This document shows positions 1 to 5,322 of a DNA stretch of 10,336 bases, in pieces (position 1 is the first letter of the stretch; each line of letters opens with the position of its first letter). The stretch lies in the NCBI GenBank assembly GCA_035533375.1, contig DATLTV010000065.1, positions 1-10,336 of the forward strand, written 5' to 3'. A model generated the notes under the pieces. It worked only from the letters and a program-made list of their open reading frames with translations. It had not been told where the DNA came from and ran no database searches. The DNA is from DATLTV01 sp035533375 (GTDB lineage Bacteria > Patescibacteriota > Minisyncoccia > UBA6257 > 2-01-FULL-56-20). The translations under genes were made by a program, and so were the position numbers.

Positions 1-83
1 ACTGAAATTCCTTCCTCCTTCACGCGGCGGAGAATGTCCGCCTTCACGTCCTTGGGGACGCGATGATACTTTTTGTTGGCCAT
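1..83 (-). CDS. IS3-type transposase, N-terminal fragment (cut by window edge)
   Basis: Reading the minus strand from an ATG at 83-81 gives 27 full codons beginning MANKKYHRVPKDVKADILRR and continuing VKEEGIS before the window ends. The basic, helix-forming start with 'VPKDVKADILRRVKEEG' resembles the helix-turn-helix N-terminus of IS3-family OrfA proteins or related one-ORF transposases, which bind the IS ends. The ATG-GCC start is chosen because the two ATGs just upstream (minus sense) are in another frame. No good Shine-Dalgarno sequence is visible. A putative IS terminus lies at 117-141, about 35 bases upstream, as expected for a small IS. A second transposase fragment in the same orientation lies at 984-1205 and may come from the same IS family. 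Whether this copy is intact cannot be seen. The family assignment rests on few residues. Confidence 0.55.
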   Translation of the reverse strand, partial: MANKKYHRVPKDVKADILRRVKEEGIS

Positions 84-92
84 GTTATCATC

Positions 93-554
93 ATGGTAAT
101 ACCTGATCGACCTTTATGTCTAAAATACCAGGGCCGGGTCAATCGGGCTTTCCTGGCTGCCAGAAGATGCTTGTACTCCGCATTCGACTCGATAGATGAA
201 TTCCGTGCGTTCGTTCAGTTTGCGGGAGAATACGCAGAAGAAGTTTCGATGAGTGATCTTGAGCGCGTCAAATCCGAATTCTCCTCGTTTGCTGATGATT
301 ACGCCTCGGATGCAAGGGGGAACGATCCTGACTGGATCCGGCAGGTGGCAAGCGACCTGGAATATGTTGGCGAGCGCCTCGAAATGGATATGAGCACGCT
401 AGTGGCAAAACTTTACACCGAAGCAGACGAGGTTGAAGCCGAAAACACCGAACCCGAGCGCGACTATGACGACGAAAGGTGGGAAGAGTCGATGCCCCCG
501 GCCGATAGCGTTCACGATATGTTCGACGGGCTAAGAGAGGAGCTTCAAGATTAG
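93..554 (+). CDS. Acidic hypothetical protein, possibly 5'-truncated by an IS
   Basis: I do not recognise this protein. The frame is open from 63 to a TAG at 552-554. It contains a convincing soluble, helix-rich, strongly acidic sequence: DEFRAFVQFAGEYAEEVSMS, then DPDWIRQVASDLEYVGERLE, and an acidic tail ending in FDGLREELQD. The ATG at 63 overlaps the transposase start on the other strand and is unlikely to be used. ATG 93 is the first alternative (153 residues) but still lies inside the putative IS end (117-141). The gene proper may therefore begin after 141, at a TTG near 171 or the ATG at 249, or it may have lost its original 5' end to the IS. No ribosome binding site is visible before 63 or 93. 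There are no membrane segments and no recognisable catalytic motif. The acidity and length resemble small accessory proteins of plasmids or phages, but that is a guess. Confidence 0.5.
   Translation: MVIPDRPLCLKYQGRVNRAFLAARRCLYSAFDSIDEFRAFVQFAGEYAEEVSMSDLERVKSEFSSFADDYASDARGNDPDWIRQVASDLEYVGERLEMDMSTLVAKLYTEADEVEAENTEPERDYDDERWEESMPPADSVHDMFDGLREELQD
117..141 (-). repeat. Putative IS terminal inverted repeat (transposase 5' side)
   Basis: On the plus strand this 25-mer begins TGTCTAAAATACC and ends GGGTCA. The 25-mer at 967-991, read on the minus strand, begins TGTCTTAACTTTG and ends TTGACA. Aligned without gaps, 14 of 25 positions agree, including the terminal TG/CA and the inner AGACA. 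Both lie where IS ends should be: this one 34 bp outside a transposase start, the other overlapping a transposase stop. I infer that these are left and right ends of related insertion sequences. The match is imperfect, so this stays tentative. Confidence 0.4.
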
Positions 555-729
555 TCGAACGCCCAAACGATTGTCCCGTCCCGCAACGGAGCGGCACACC
601 CTGGCCCTCAATAGTTGTCACTAGAAAAATCGTCGATATGCAGTGTGTTGGGATGATCACGGAAGAGCCCCGCACTTGCGCGGCTTAAGTTCCGTCCCTG
701 GGGCCGTCGAAAGGGGCTTGTGGGGGGAT

Positions 730-966
730 TTATGGCGAGACAGGATTCTTTAGGGCCTTCTCCGCGAAATACGTGATTCCGACAGCAGCGGCATCAAAGA
801 TCGTCATCCGGTAATCTTCGCTTTGCCACGGTCGCCGCTTCGGCGGCAATATCGAGAGAAGTTCGGGAAATTGTTCGGCAACGGCTGAGGCAATCTGGTC
901 CTTGTTATCGTTACGCCCGGCAAAAACCCGTTTCACGGCTTTGGAGGAGAGCATCCGCGTTCGTAT
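730..966 (-). pseudogene. RuvC-like (RNase H fold) nuclease, C-terminal remnant
   Basis: About 78 codons remain on the minus strand, ending in TAA at 732-730. They include SSKAVKRVFAGRNDNKDQIA, then FPELLSILPPKRRPWQSEDY, then TIFDAAAVGITYF. The order (VK followed by G-x-x-x-K-x-Q, then D-A-x-A-x-x-I-T) matches the end of RuvC-type Holliday-junction resolvases, where a C-terminal Asp completes the metal site. The added proline-rich 'PPKRRPW..ED.RM' insertion is not in classical RuvC, so a relative rather than RuvC itself is likely. The N-terminal half, with the other catalytic acids, is missing. The frame stays open upstream, but that stretch is IS DNA (from 967) and not nuclease. I read it as a gene truncated by IS insertion. 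Function is presumably lost. The family call rests on motif spacing read by eye. Confidence 0.5.
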
Positions 967-991
967 TGTCAATCCCCCCAAAGTTAAGACA
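967..991 (-). repeat. Putative IS terminal inverted repeat (transposase 3' side)
   Basis: On the plus strand the segment starts TGTCAATCCCCCC and ends AAGACA. It overlaps the transposase stop codon (986-984) and ends where nuclease homology resumes at 966, so it marks the outer IS boundary. It partly matches the putative end at 117-141, sharing TG at the tip and AGACA at the inner edge. A target-site duplication cannot be tested because the partner end of this copy is gone. Confidence 0.5.
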
Positions 992-1205
992 CTTTCTCTA
1001 AGAGTTTCTGATAGCGTTCGGCGAACAGTTTCGGCGGCATCTTGAGCACTGAGTGGATGCGCGTATGATTGTAGTTCCATACGGTCCGATGGATTTCGTA
1101 CACGAGTTCGCCAAGCGCCTTGAACCGGTTCGGATCGCCGAGATCCACCTTGAACTGCGAATAGAATGATTCCTGCATCCCGTTCTCCCACGGGCACGCC
1201 TTCTT
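984..1205 (-). pseudogene. IS3-family transposase, C-terminal fragment of the DDE integrase core
   Basis: The minus strand encodes about 73 residues: KKACPWENGMQESFYSQFKV, then a stretch with WNYNHTRIHSVLKMPPKLFA, ending in EKVS and TAA at 986-984. 'PWENG.QESFYS.FK' is the part of the rve core that carries the catalytic Glu of the DDE triad, and 'YNHTRIHSVL..PP..FA' is the usual end of IS3-family (IS150-like) transposases. Both catalytic Asp residues and the whole N-terminus are missing. The surviving sequence begins directly at the 3' end of the tRNA-Asn gene (1207), so the 5' part was removed by a deletion or recombination ending there. An internal ATG at 1178 could give 64 residues, but the product would be inactive. 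Confidence 0.8.
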
Positions 1206-1206
1206 G

Positions 1207-1278
1207 CTCCGGCGCCAGGATTCGAACCTGGGACCATCTCCTTAACAGGGAGCCGCTCTACCGCTGAGCTACGCCGGA
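1207..1278 (-). tRNA. tRNA-Asn (anticodon GTT)
   Basis: A complete 72-nt cloverleaf reads on the minus strand. The 7-bp acceptor stem is TCCGGCG with CGCCGGA. The D arm is GCTC/GAGC, the anticodon stem GCTCC/GGAGA, and the anticodon loop CTGTTAA, giving anticodon GTT. The T arm is CCAGG/CCTGG around the loop TTCGAAT. The discriminator is G, as usual for tRNA-Asn. CCA is not encoded (the next bases are CAA), so a CCA-adding enzyme is needed. Its 3' end abuts a transposase fragment. A promoter-like sequence lies just upstream (1290-1318). Confidence 0.95.
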
Positions 1279-1289
1279 ATACGTCTATT

Positions 1290-1318
1290 ATGTTAGCAAA
1301 AGACAGGATGAATTTCAA
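1290..1318 (-). promoter_or_regulatory. Promoter of tRNA-Asn
   Basis: Minus strand: TTGAAA (1318-1313), a 17-bp spacer, then TGC followed by TAACAT (1295-1290) as an extended -10. This puts the transcription start about 5 bases before the mature tRNA 5' end at 1278. An alternative -10, CATAAT, lies 3 bases further downstream. The TGCTAnnnT shape recurs before two other genes in the window. Confidence 0.55.
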
Positions 1319-1553
1319 ATGTCCGCGCCGTTATTGCATAACTCGCGACACGACATTCGCAACCCCGCATGCTACAAAAGTGACGATCGTCACTTTTGTA
1401 GCATGCGGATCAATTGTTCCATGAATTCGGATCGCGAGATGGAAAAGCGGTTACAAGCGGTTTGTGATACCCAAAAGCGTTACGAAAAATCCAAAATCTG
1501 ATCAGCCTGTTTGGATAACCATTTTCTAATGATCTGGAGCTCGCCGGTAAAAT
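1319..1553. other. Intergenic stretch without a convincing gene
   Basis: Apart from the palindrome at 1365-1408 I see no supported gene. A 60-codon frame (1319-1501, plus) is open but runs through the palindrome, has no ribosome binding site and no recognisable sequence. A 26-codon frame inside it from ATG 1421 (MNSDREMEKRLQAVCDTQKR and on) is hydrophilic and could be a short peptide or the degraded end of a gene, but nothing supports expression. Confidence 0.5.
1365..1408. repeat. 44-bp perfect palindrome
   Basis: The left half, starting CCGCATGCTACAAAAGTGAC, is followed without any loop by its exact reverse complement; the centre (GATC) lies at 1386/1387. The match stops at 1364/1409. Neither flank has a T-run, so it is not an ordinary terminator. 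It lies about 47 bp upstream of the tRNA-Asn -35 box, in a stretch without a convincing gene. It could be a dimeric regulator site, a dispersed palindromic repeat or the relic of a mobile element. Confidence 0.95.
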
Positions 1554-1588
1554 AAAAAAGTCCGGGGTTTATTGCGGACCTTTTTTTT
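1554..1588 (-). terminator. Bidirectional terminator downstream of the 1625-2269 gene
   Basis: Six A's, GTCCG, a 10-base loop, CGGAC(C), then eight T's. The stem is GTCCG/CGGAC plus the A/T tracts with one A-C mismatch. Read on the minus strand it follows the stop codon at 1625 by about 35 bases and ends in a T-run, as expected for an intrinsic terminator. Confidence 0.8.
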
Positions 1589-1624
1589 GGCGGATGCCAG
1601 CGGAATGTTGCGACGGTGTCTTTT

Positions 1625-2269
1625 TTACCCCGATGTTCCCGGCAGTTCGACTGAGACGCCATTGTTCGTCGTCGTTGCGACGAGGAAAAACGTGTTCGAG
1701 GAGCCGTAGGTCGTGAAGAGGAACGGCGCGGGCGGGTTCACGGTGAAGACGACGGCCTGGTCAGTATAGGTCGCGGCGGGCGAGCCCTGGCAATTGCCGC
1801 TGTCGGGGAAAGTGAAATCCTGCGTATCCGGCGGCGCGAGATCTCCGGATTCGTCGGTAACGTAGCGCAGACTGATCGGGATGCAGTGCGCGGCGCCGCC
1901 GGGCTGAACGGTGAGGAGGAGGGTAAGCTCGTTGCCGTCAAGCGACGCGCCCGTGATGGAAAAATTATCGTTGCCCTGCGACCATCGGACCGGAGGCGTA
2001 TCGAAACTCGACTGGAACACGCCCGGATTCGCGCCGCTTCCGTTCGCGGCGAGGGACGGCGCCGTGTCCGAGGAGGAGCCGCCCGGTAGGAAAGCGTTCG
2101 GGTTTCCTGCGGCATCCGTGGAAGTAGTCGTGCTCGCGGTAACGTCCGAAGACATCCCCGTCGTATTCGGCTGGATCTGCTGGCCGCCTCCGCCGCCGGA
2201 GATCAGGGCGAGGCCCACGATTCCCGCGAATGCGATGCATACTCCGAGAAAAATAATGGCGTTTCTCAT
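1625..2269 (-). CDS. Membrane-anchored beta-rich extracellular protein, function unknown
   Basis: The product has 214 residues. Residues 4-24 (AIIFLGVCIAFAGIVGLALI) form one hydrophobic segment after a short MRN start, giving a signal anchor or uncleaved signal peptide. Cys11 is not in a lipobox. Residues 25-90 are a Gly/Ser/Thr/Pro-rich linker. Residues 92-210 alternate polar and hydrophobic residues as in an Ig-like beta sandwich, with two cysteines (129 and 150) that could form a disulfide outside the cell. I do not recognise the family. The ATG at 2269 is preferred over the ATG at 2290 because the latter lies upstream of the -10 box and inside the preceding terminator. With TATAAT at 2284-2279, transcription should start only 2-3 bases before ATG 2269, so the mRNA would be nearly leaderless. 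The gene follows nrdJ on the same strand, but a terminator and its own promoter make it a separate unit. Confidence 0.75.
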   Translation of the reverse strand: MRNAIIFLGVCIAFAGIVGLALISGGGGGQQIQPNTTGMSSDVTASTTTSTDAAGNPNAFLPGGSSSDTAPSLAANGSGANPGVFQSSFDTPPVRWSQGNDNFSITGASLDGNELTLLLTVQPGGAAHCIPISLRYVTDESGDLAPPDTQDFTFPDSGNCQGSPAATYTDQAVVFTVNPPAPFLFTTYGSSNTFFLVATTTNNGVSVELPGTSG

Positions 2270-2278
2270 ATAACGTCC

Positions 2279-2287
2279 ATTATAACA
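2279..2287 (-). promoter_or_regulatory. Extended -10 promoter of the 2269 gene
   Basis: Minus strand TGT-TATAAT, a perfect -10 with the TG extension, ends 9 bases before the ATG at 2269. No -35 box is recognisable because the expected place is occupied by the nrdJ terminator hairpin. Extended -10 promoters can work without one. Confidence 0.65.
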
Positions 2288-2288
2288 C

Positions 2289-2315
2289 AAAATCCCCGCG
2301 GACGGCGGGGATTTT
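2289..2315 (-). terminator. Intrinsic terminator of nrdJ
   Basis: AAAATCCCCGC and GCGGGGATTTT form a perfect 11-bp stem around the 5-base loop GGACG, 17 bases after the nrdJ stop. The T-run on the minus strand is short (TTTT then GTGTT) and leads straight into the next gene's -10 box. Confidence 0.85.
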
Positions 2316-2332
2316 AATTTCCGATTTTCGCT

Positions 2333-4615
2333 TTATGCCTTCGCAATCGTCGGTACATCTTCAATTTCGCAGACGCCGCCCACGCAGGCGAGTTCTTTTT
2401 TCACGTCAGTCGTGTCTTCTTTTTCGTAGAGAAGGATCTGTGAAAAATCGATTGCGGGCATTTTCGCCGCCATCGCTTCGTAGCGCTCTTTCGTGATCTC
2501 TTCGTAGGGCGCGAGGAGATACGCATGTTCTTCGCGTGGCAGGAAGGAAAGGCCGCCGAGCATCTCCCAGTTTTTATGGAGCCAGTGCGCGACCTCGATC
2601 CACTCGTTCGCGCCGATCGAGATCGTAACGGACGGATTATGCTCCGTGAAATTATTTTTCACTTTTTTCCAGTACTCGAGTTGGTCGAGCGCCGTAAGAT
2701 CATCTTTTTTGATTGCGCTCGCCGGAGCTTTCACCGGGAATTCGAGGACATAGGTCGTGGCCGAGGAAACCGACTGGCCGACTTCGGCGAAGTAGGGGAT
2801 CTTCTGGTCCTTCATCATTTGGAAAAGTGAATCGGTCGCGGCGATGCGCACGCGGCGGATGTAGTATTCGGCGTGTCGCGGATGCAGGCCGGAGGCGGCG
2901 TCGACCGTCTGCGAAACCGTGCCCGACGGCTTCACGCAAGTGATCGCGGCGGAAGGGTTGATCCCGAAGCGCTTCGCGTAGTCCCGATTTACCTCGATCG
3001 CGTAATCGCGCATTTTGCGGAGAACGGATTCGTCGCGCACGGCCGGGCAGTCCCACTGGCCCGTAATCGAGACCCCGAGCAGGCGTTCCTCGTCGCAGTT
3101 CTTCTTCCATTCCTTCGAAAGATAGGGGAAGTTCGTGAGCGTTGACTGGTAGGTGCCGAGGATCGCGGCGATCCGCGTCTTTTTGAGGAGCGTTTCCTCG
3201 GTATCTTCGGCGCGGGCGACGACTTCCGAAAGATTGCAGAATTCCTTTGGCTGGAGGATGATTTCGCCGCACGGATTCGTGCCCAAGCGGTTGATATTGT
3301 CTTTCAAAATCTTCTTGCGCCGCTCGGGAAGCTGGTAGACCAGGCCGCCACGGTTGAAAATGCCCCGTTCGCCCGTGCCGCTTTTCGCGAGCGAGATCCA
3401 TTCCTCGAGGAACTGCGTGGCATCCGGCTTTTCGCTGTATACCGCGGAATTGTTCGCCATCGCGCGCTGGGGTTCGGTAAAATAGAACTGGCCGGTCTTC
3501 GCGGTCCGCATATCCCGATCATCGAGATCGGAGAGCGAGATCATCGCGCTCCGGCGCACGCCGCCCGCGACCACGACTTCGCCGATTTTGCAGCAGATAT
3601 CGTGCACGTCGAGATTCGAAAGCCGCTTACCCTGGCGCGAAAGGATTTTTCCCCGCGTGAAGGAGAGCAGCGCGCGCAAGGGCTCCGGCCCGGAACTTTT
3701 TCCGCCCATCGTTTTGAGCCGCGCGCCTGCGGGCCGCAGTTCCGAAAGATCGAAATCGATATCCTTGCCGTCGAACCAGGTCTTGAAGCCGAGCGTCAGC
3801 GCATCGCACCATCCTTCCTTGCTGTCGGGCACGACGAAAACCGGCATTTTTTTCCCGGCCTGTTTTTTGATCTGCGGAAGCTTCTGCACGTTCTGACTTT
3901 CGACGGAAAACCCCACGCCCGTGCCGGACATCGAGATGAACATAATCTCCGCGAAGTCCTCGAGCTTCTGCGGCGCGGTATACGAGCAATTGAAAGCGGC
4001 GATATTGTTCGTGCGTGCCGCCTTGCCGGCGAATTGGAAGAGCCGCATCGACGGCATCGCCTCTTGTTTCAAAATCGTTTCGCGCACTTCCGCGTATTCG
4101 GCATTCGTGAGTTTCGCGCCGAGATTTTCGCGCATGAAATTCACGTAGCGGTCGACGGTTTCAATCCATGTTTCACGGCGATTCTCGTCGGGGATCCAAT
4201 TCGAGTACGTCCGGTAGTAGACGAATTCGGAAAGCTGGTTCCTGAAATACTTTTTGCTCTCGCCGGCGAGTTTTTTCACGCGTTCCGGGATGGACCGCTT
4301 CATTTCGCGGATTTCGGCGCGGTCTTTGCGGTACAAAATATAGGATTTCGCCGTTTTCGGGAAATCCATGAGGATCAACTGGGTCTCCACGGTGTCCTGG
4401 ATCTCTTCGATCGTGGGCACGTGCCCCTTCGGGAATTTTTTCGCGAGCGCGGCGATTACCTGTTCGGAAACTTTCTCGGCATCGTCCTTCGCGTTGCCTT
4501 CGTGCGTCACCTGCATAGCCCGCGAAACAGCACTCGTTATTTTCGCCTCATCGAACGGCACCACTCTTCCATCGCGCTTCTTCACTTCGGCGAACGAATG
4601 CTTCGTAAACAGCAT
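2333..4615 (-). CDS. nrdJ: Adenosylcobalamin-dependent (class II) ribonucleoside-triphosphate reductase
   Basis: This 760-residue cytosolic enzyme reduces ribonucleotides to deoxyribonucleotides for DNA synthesis, using a radical made from coenzyme B12. Residues 9-100 (EVKKRDGRVVPFDEAKI and on) are an ATP-cone, the usual allosteric overall-activity domain. The catalytic barrel carries Cys210 (AAFNCSY), the thiyl-radical Cys449 and Glu451 in NPCGE, and Cys460 (EFCNL). The 449/460 spacing of 11 equals that of C408/C419 in the Lactobacillus leichmannii enzyme. The C-terminal pair Cys744/Cys749 (ACVGGVC) corresponds to the C731/C736 shuttle that re-reduces the active site. The length resembles the monomeric class II type. 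The start is set by the ATG at 4615, a few residues before the ATP-cone; no Shine-Dalgarno is evident. A -10 box lies 39 bases upstream and a terminator follows. I found no cobalamin riboswitch or NrdR box upstream. The standalone gene, without nrdD, nrdAB or an activase next to it, fits a B12-type enzyme. Confidence 0.95.
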   Translation of the reverse strand: MLFTKHSFAEVKKRDGRVVPFDEAKITSAVSRAMQVTHEGNAKDDAEKVSEQVIAALAKKFPKGHVPTIEEIQDTVETQLILMDFPKTAKSYILYRKDRAEIREMKRSIPERVKKLAGESKKYFRNQLSEFVYYRTYSNWIPDENRRETWIETVDRYVNFMRENLGAKLTNAEYAEVRETILKQEAMPSMRLFQFAGKAARTNNIAAFNCSYTAPQKLEDFAEIMFISMSGTGVGFSVESQNVQKLPQIKKQAGKKMPVFVVPDSKEGWCDALTLGFKTWFDGKDIDFDLSELRPAGARLKTMGGKSSGPEPLRALLSFTRGKILSRQGKRLSNLDVHDICCKIGEVVVAGGVRRSAMISLSDLDDRDMRTAKTGQFYFTEPQRAMANNSAVYSEKPDATQFLEEWISLAKSGTGERGIFNRGGLVYQLPERRKKILKDNINRLGTNPCGEIILQPKEFCNLSEVVARAEDTEETLLKKTRIAAILGTYQSTLTNFPYLSKEWKKNCDEERLLGVSITGQWDCPAVRDESVLRKMRDYAIEVNRDYAKRFGINPSAAITCVKPSGTVSQTVDAASGLHPRHAEYYIRRVRIAATDSLFQMMKDQKIPYFAEVGQSVSSATTYVLEFPVKAPASAIKKDDLTALDQLEYWKKVKNNFTEHNPSVTISIGANEWIEVAHWLHKNWEMLGGLSFLPREEHAYLLAPYEEITKERYEAMAAKMPAIDFSQILLYEKEDTTDVKKELACVGGVCEIEDVPTIAKA

Positions 4616-4654
4616 ATAAGTTATTTTTTAATGCGTTAATTTAGTATTTCTTCT

Positions 4655-4663
4655 ATTTTACCA
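4655..4663 (-). promoter_or_regulatory. Putative extended -10 promoter of nrdJ
   Basis: Minus strand TGG-TAAAAT, an extended -10 with one mismatch in the hexamer, predicts a leader of about 33 bases before ATG 4615. No convincing -35 is seen 16-18 bp upstream. The leader is A/T-rich and has no Shine-Dalgarno. Confidence 0.45.
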
Positions 4664-4694
4664 CGTGCCGTGCAATCGTCGCTGTGCATAAGTC

Positions 4695-4716
4695 CGCGTT
4701 TTTACCCGAAAACGCG
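4695..4716. repeat. Perfect 8-bp-stem hairpin upstream of nrdJ
   Basis: CGCGTTTT and AAAACGCG are separated by TACCCG. It lies about 30 bp upstream of the nrdJ -10 box, between the divergent nrdJ and 4887 promoters, and has no T-run. It may be an operator-like inverted repeat; its role is unknown. Confidence 0.5.
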
Positions 4717-4850
4717 CTTTGGTCTTCAAAAAAGCAATCGGGCAATGAAAATACCTCGAAAAATGGCGGAAAATATTTTTTGTCGGCATTGTGTCTCGGG
4801 ATAAGCTCCCTATTTTGCGGCGATTTGCCGAAAATCCGGCGGCGGGGTAG

Positions 4851-4856
4851 TATAAT
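4851..4856 (+). promoter_or_regulatory. -10 box of the 4887 gene
   Basis: TATAAT lies 30 bases before ATG 4887, followed by more A/T (AATATAG). There is no clear -35 at 17 bp. The leader contains a small inverted repeat, GGGAA-ATTGA-TTCCC (4863-4877), which could form a weak hairpin in place of a Shine-Dalgarno. Confidence 0.45.
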
Positions 4857-4886
4857 AATATAGGGAAATTGATTCCCGTCTATATT

Positions 4887-5171
4887 ATGGCGTTTTCACC
4901 GGAACAACCCGAAGTACAAAAGCCGCCGCAGTCGCGGGCGGAACAGATATTTAGGACGAACGAAGGCGTTGAGCGTAATTTAGCGCAGGAAAGGGAAGAT
5001 GCGGCAAAGAAACGGCTGACCGAGAAAAATAAGATACGCGCCGATTTCGCCCAGTTTGTGAAAAAAGGCCCCGCAGAGGTAAAAAAAGAGGAGCGAATGA
5101 ATTCGCTTGATGAAATGAATAAAAAAGTGCAGGAAGGAGACAGGAAGATCAATAAATCGCTTGGGAAATAG
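4887..5171 (+). CDS. Small charged, probably helical protein, function unknown
   Basis: The product has 94 residues, MAFSPEQPEVQKPP and on, ending INKSLGK. After a Pro/Gln-rich start, almost the whole chain is Lys/Glu/Arg-rich and predicted helical (GVERNLAQEREDAAKKRLTE; EEVK-type repeats; MNSLDEMNKKVQEG). It has no Cys, no membrane segment and no recognisable domain. It could be a coiled-coil or nucleic-acid-associated protein, but nothing shows this directly. The frame also opens at a TTG at 4869; ATG 4887 is preferred because it lies a normal distance after TATAAT and is the first ATG. There is no close Shine-Dalgarno sequence. It is divergent from nrdJ, with about 270 bp between them, and seems to be transcribed alone. 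The stop codon is TAG. Confidence 0.6.
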   Translation: MAFSPEQPEVQKPPQSRAEQIFRTNEGVERNLAQEREDAAKKRLTEKNKIRADFAQFVKKGPAEVKKEERMNSLDEMNKKVQEGDRKINKSLGK

Positions 5172-5190
5172 AACCCCTCGTGTTTTGAGG

Positions 5191-5232
5191 AACGGCATAG
5201 ATCCCGAACCAAGTTCAGGGTGACGAAATACA
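5191..5232. repeat. Intergenic palindromic repeat of the HPEL-encoding type
   Basis: The core is ATCCCGAACCAAGTTCAGGG followed by TGACGAAAT. CCC-GAAC pairs with GTTC-A-GGG around CAA, with a single bulged A. In the reverse frame it reads FRHPELGSGS. Short palindromes giving spurious 'RHPELVSGS'-type peptides are dispersed through many unrelated bacterial genomes, best known as Rickettsia-type palindromic elements; this assignment is from memory of that pattern. Only one copy is present here. Confidence 0.55.
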
Positions 5233-5307
5233 CCCGGGGTGGCGGGAATCAATCGGGAATATTTTAACTTTCCTTTATTATTTTTTTAATTTTATTTGAT
5301 GGCTTTG

Positions 5308-5316
5308 TGCTAGGGT
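5308..5316 (+). promoter_or_regulatory. Putative extended -10 promoter of the lamin-tail gene
   Basis: TGC-TAGGGT ends 6 bases before ATG 5323, so transcription would start at or next to the A of the ATG. Upstream is a very A/T-rich run (5262-5298) that could act as an UP element; no -35 is seen. The hexamer is weak. It is called because the TGCTAnnnT pattern also precedes the tRNA-Asn and 7124 genes. The alternative is that GGGTGG here is a Shine-Dalgarno and the promoter lies in the A/T-rich run. Confidence 0.35.
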
Positions 5317-5322
5317 GGTCGC

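Noticed and set aside
730..1197. One 155-codon gene on the minus strand
   Set aside because: Only the part from 966 to 730 resembles a protein family. The upstream part is a shifted frame of the transposase and the IS end, so it is a chance fusion.
1319..1501. 60-codon frame on the plus strand
   Set aside because: It runs across the perfect palindrome, overlaps the tRNA promoter, and lacks a ribosome binding site and homology.
3602..4639. 345-codon open frame on the plus strand
   Set aside because: Antisense to nrdJ, without recognisable sequence or start signals.
4616..4886. Cobalamin riboswitch or NrdR box before nrdJ
   Set aside because: I looked for the B12-box type sequence and the ACAC-N-TATA-N-GTGT type repeat and saw neither; the predicted leader is also too short for a riboswitch.
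5176..5190. Terminator after the 4887 gene
   Set aside because: CCTC/GAGG is only a 4-bp stem and no T-run follows.
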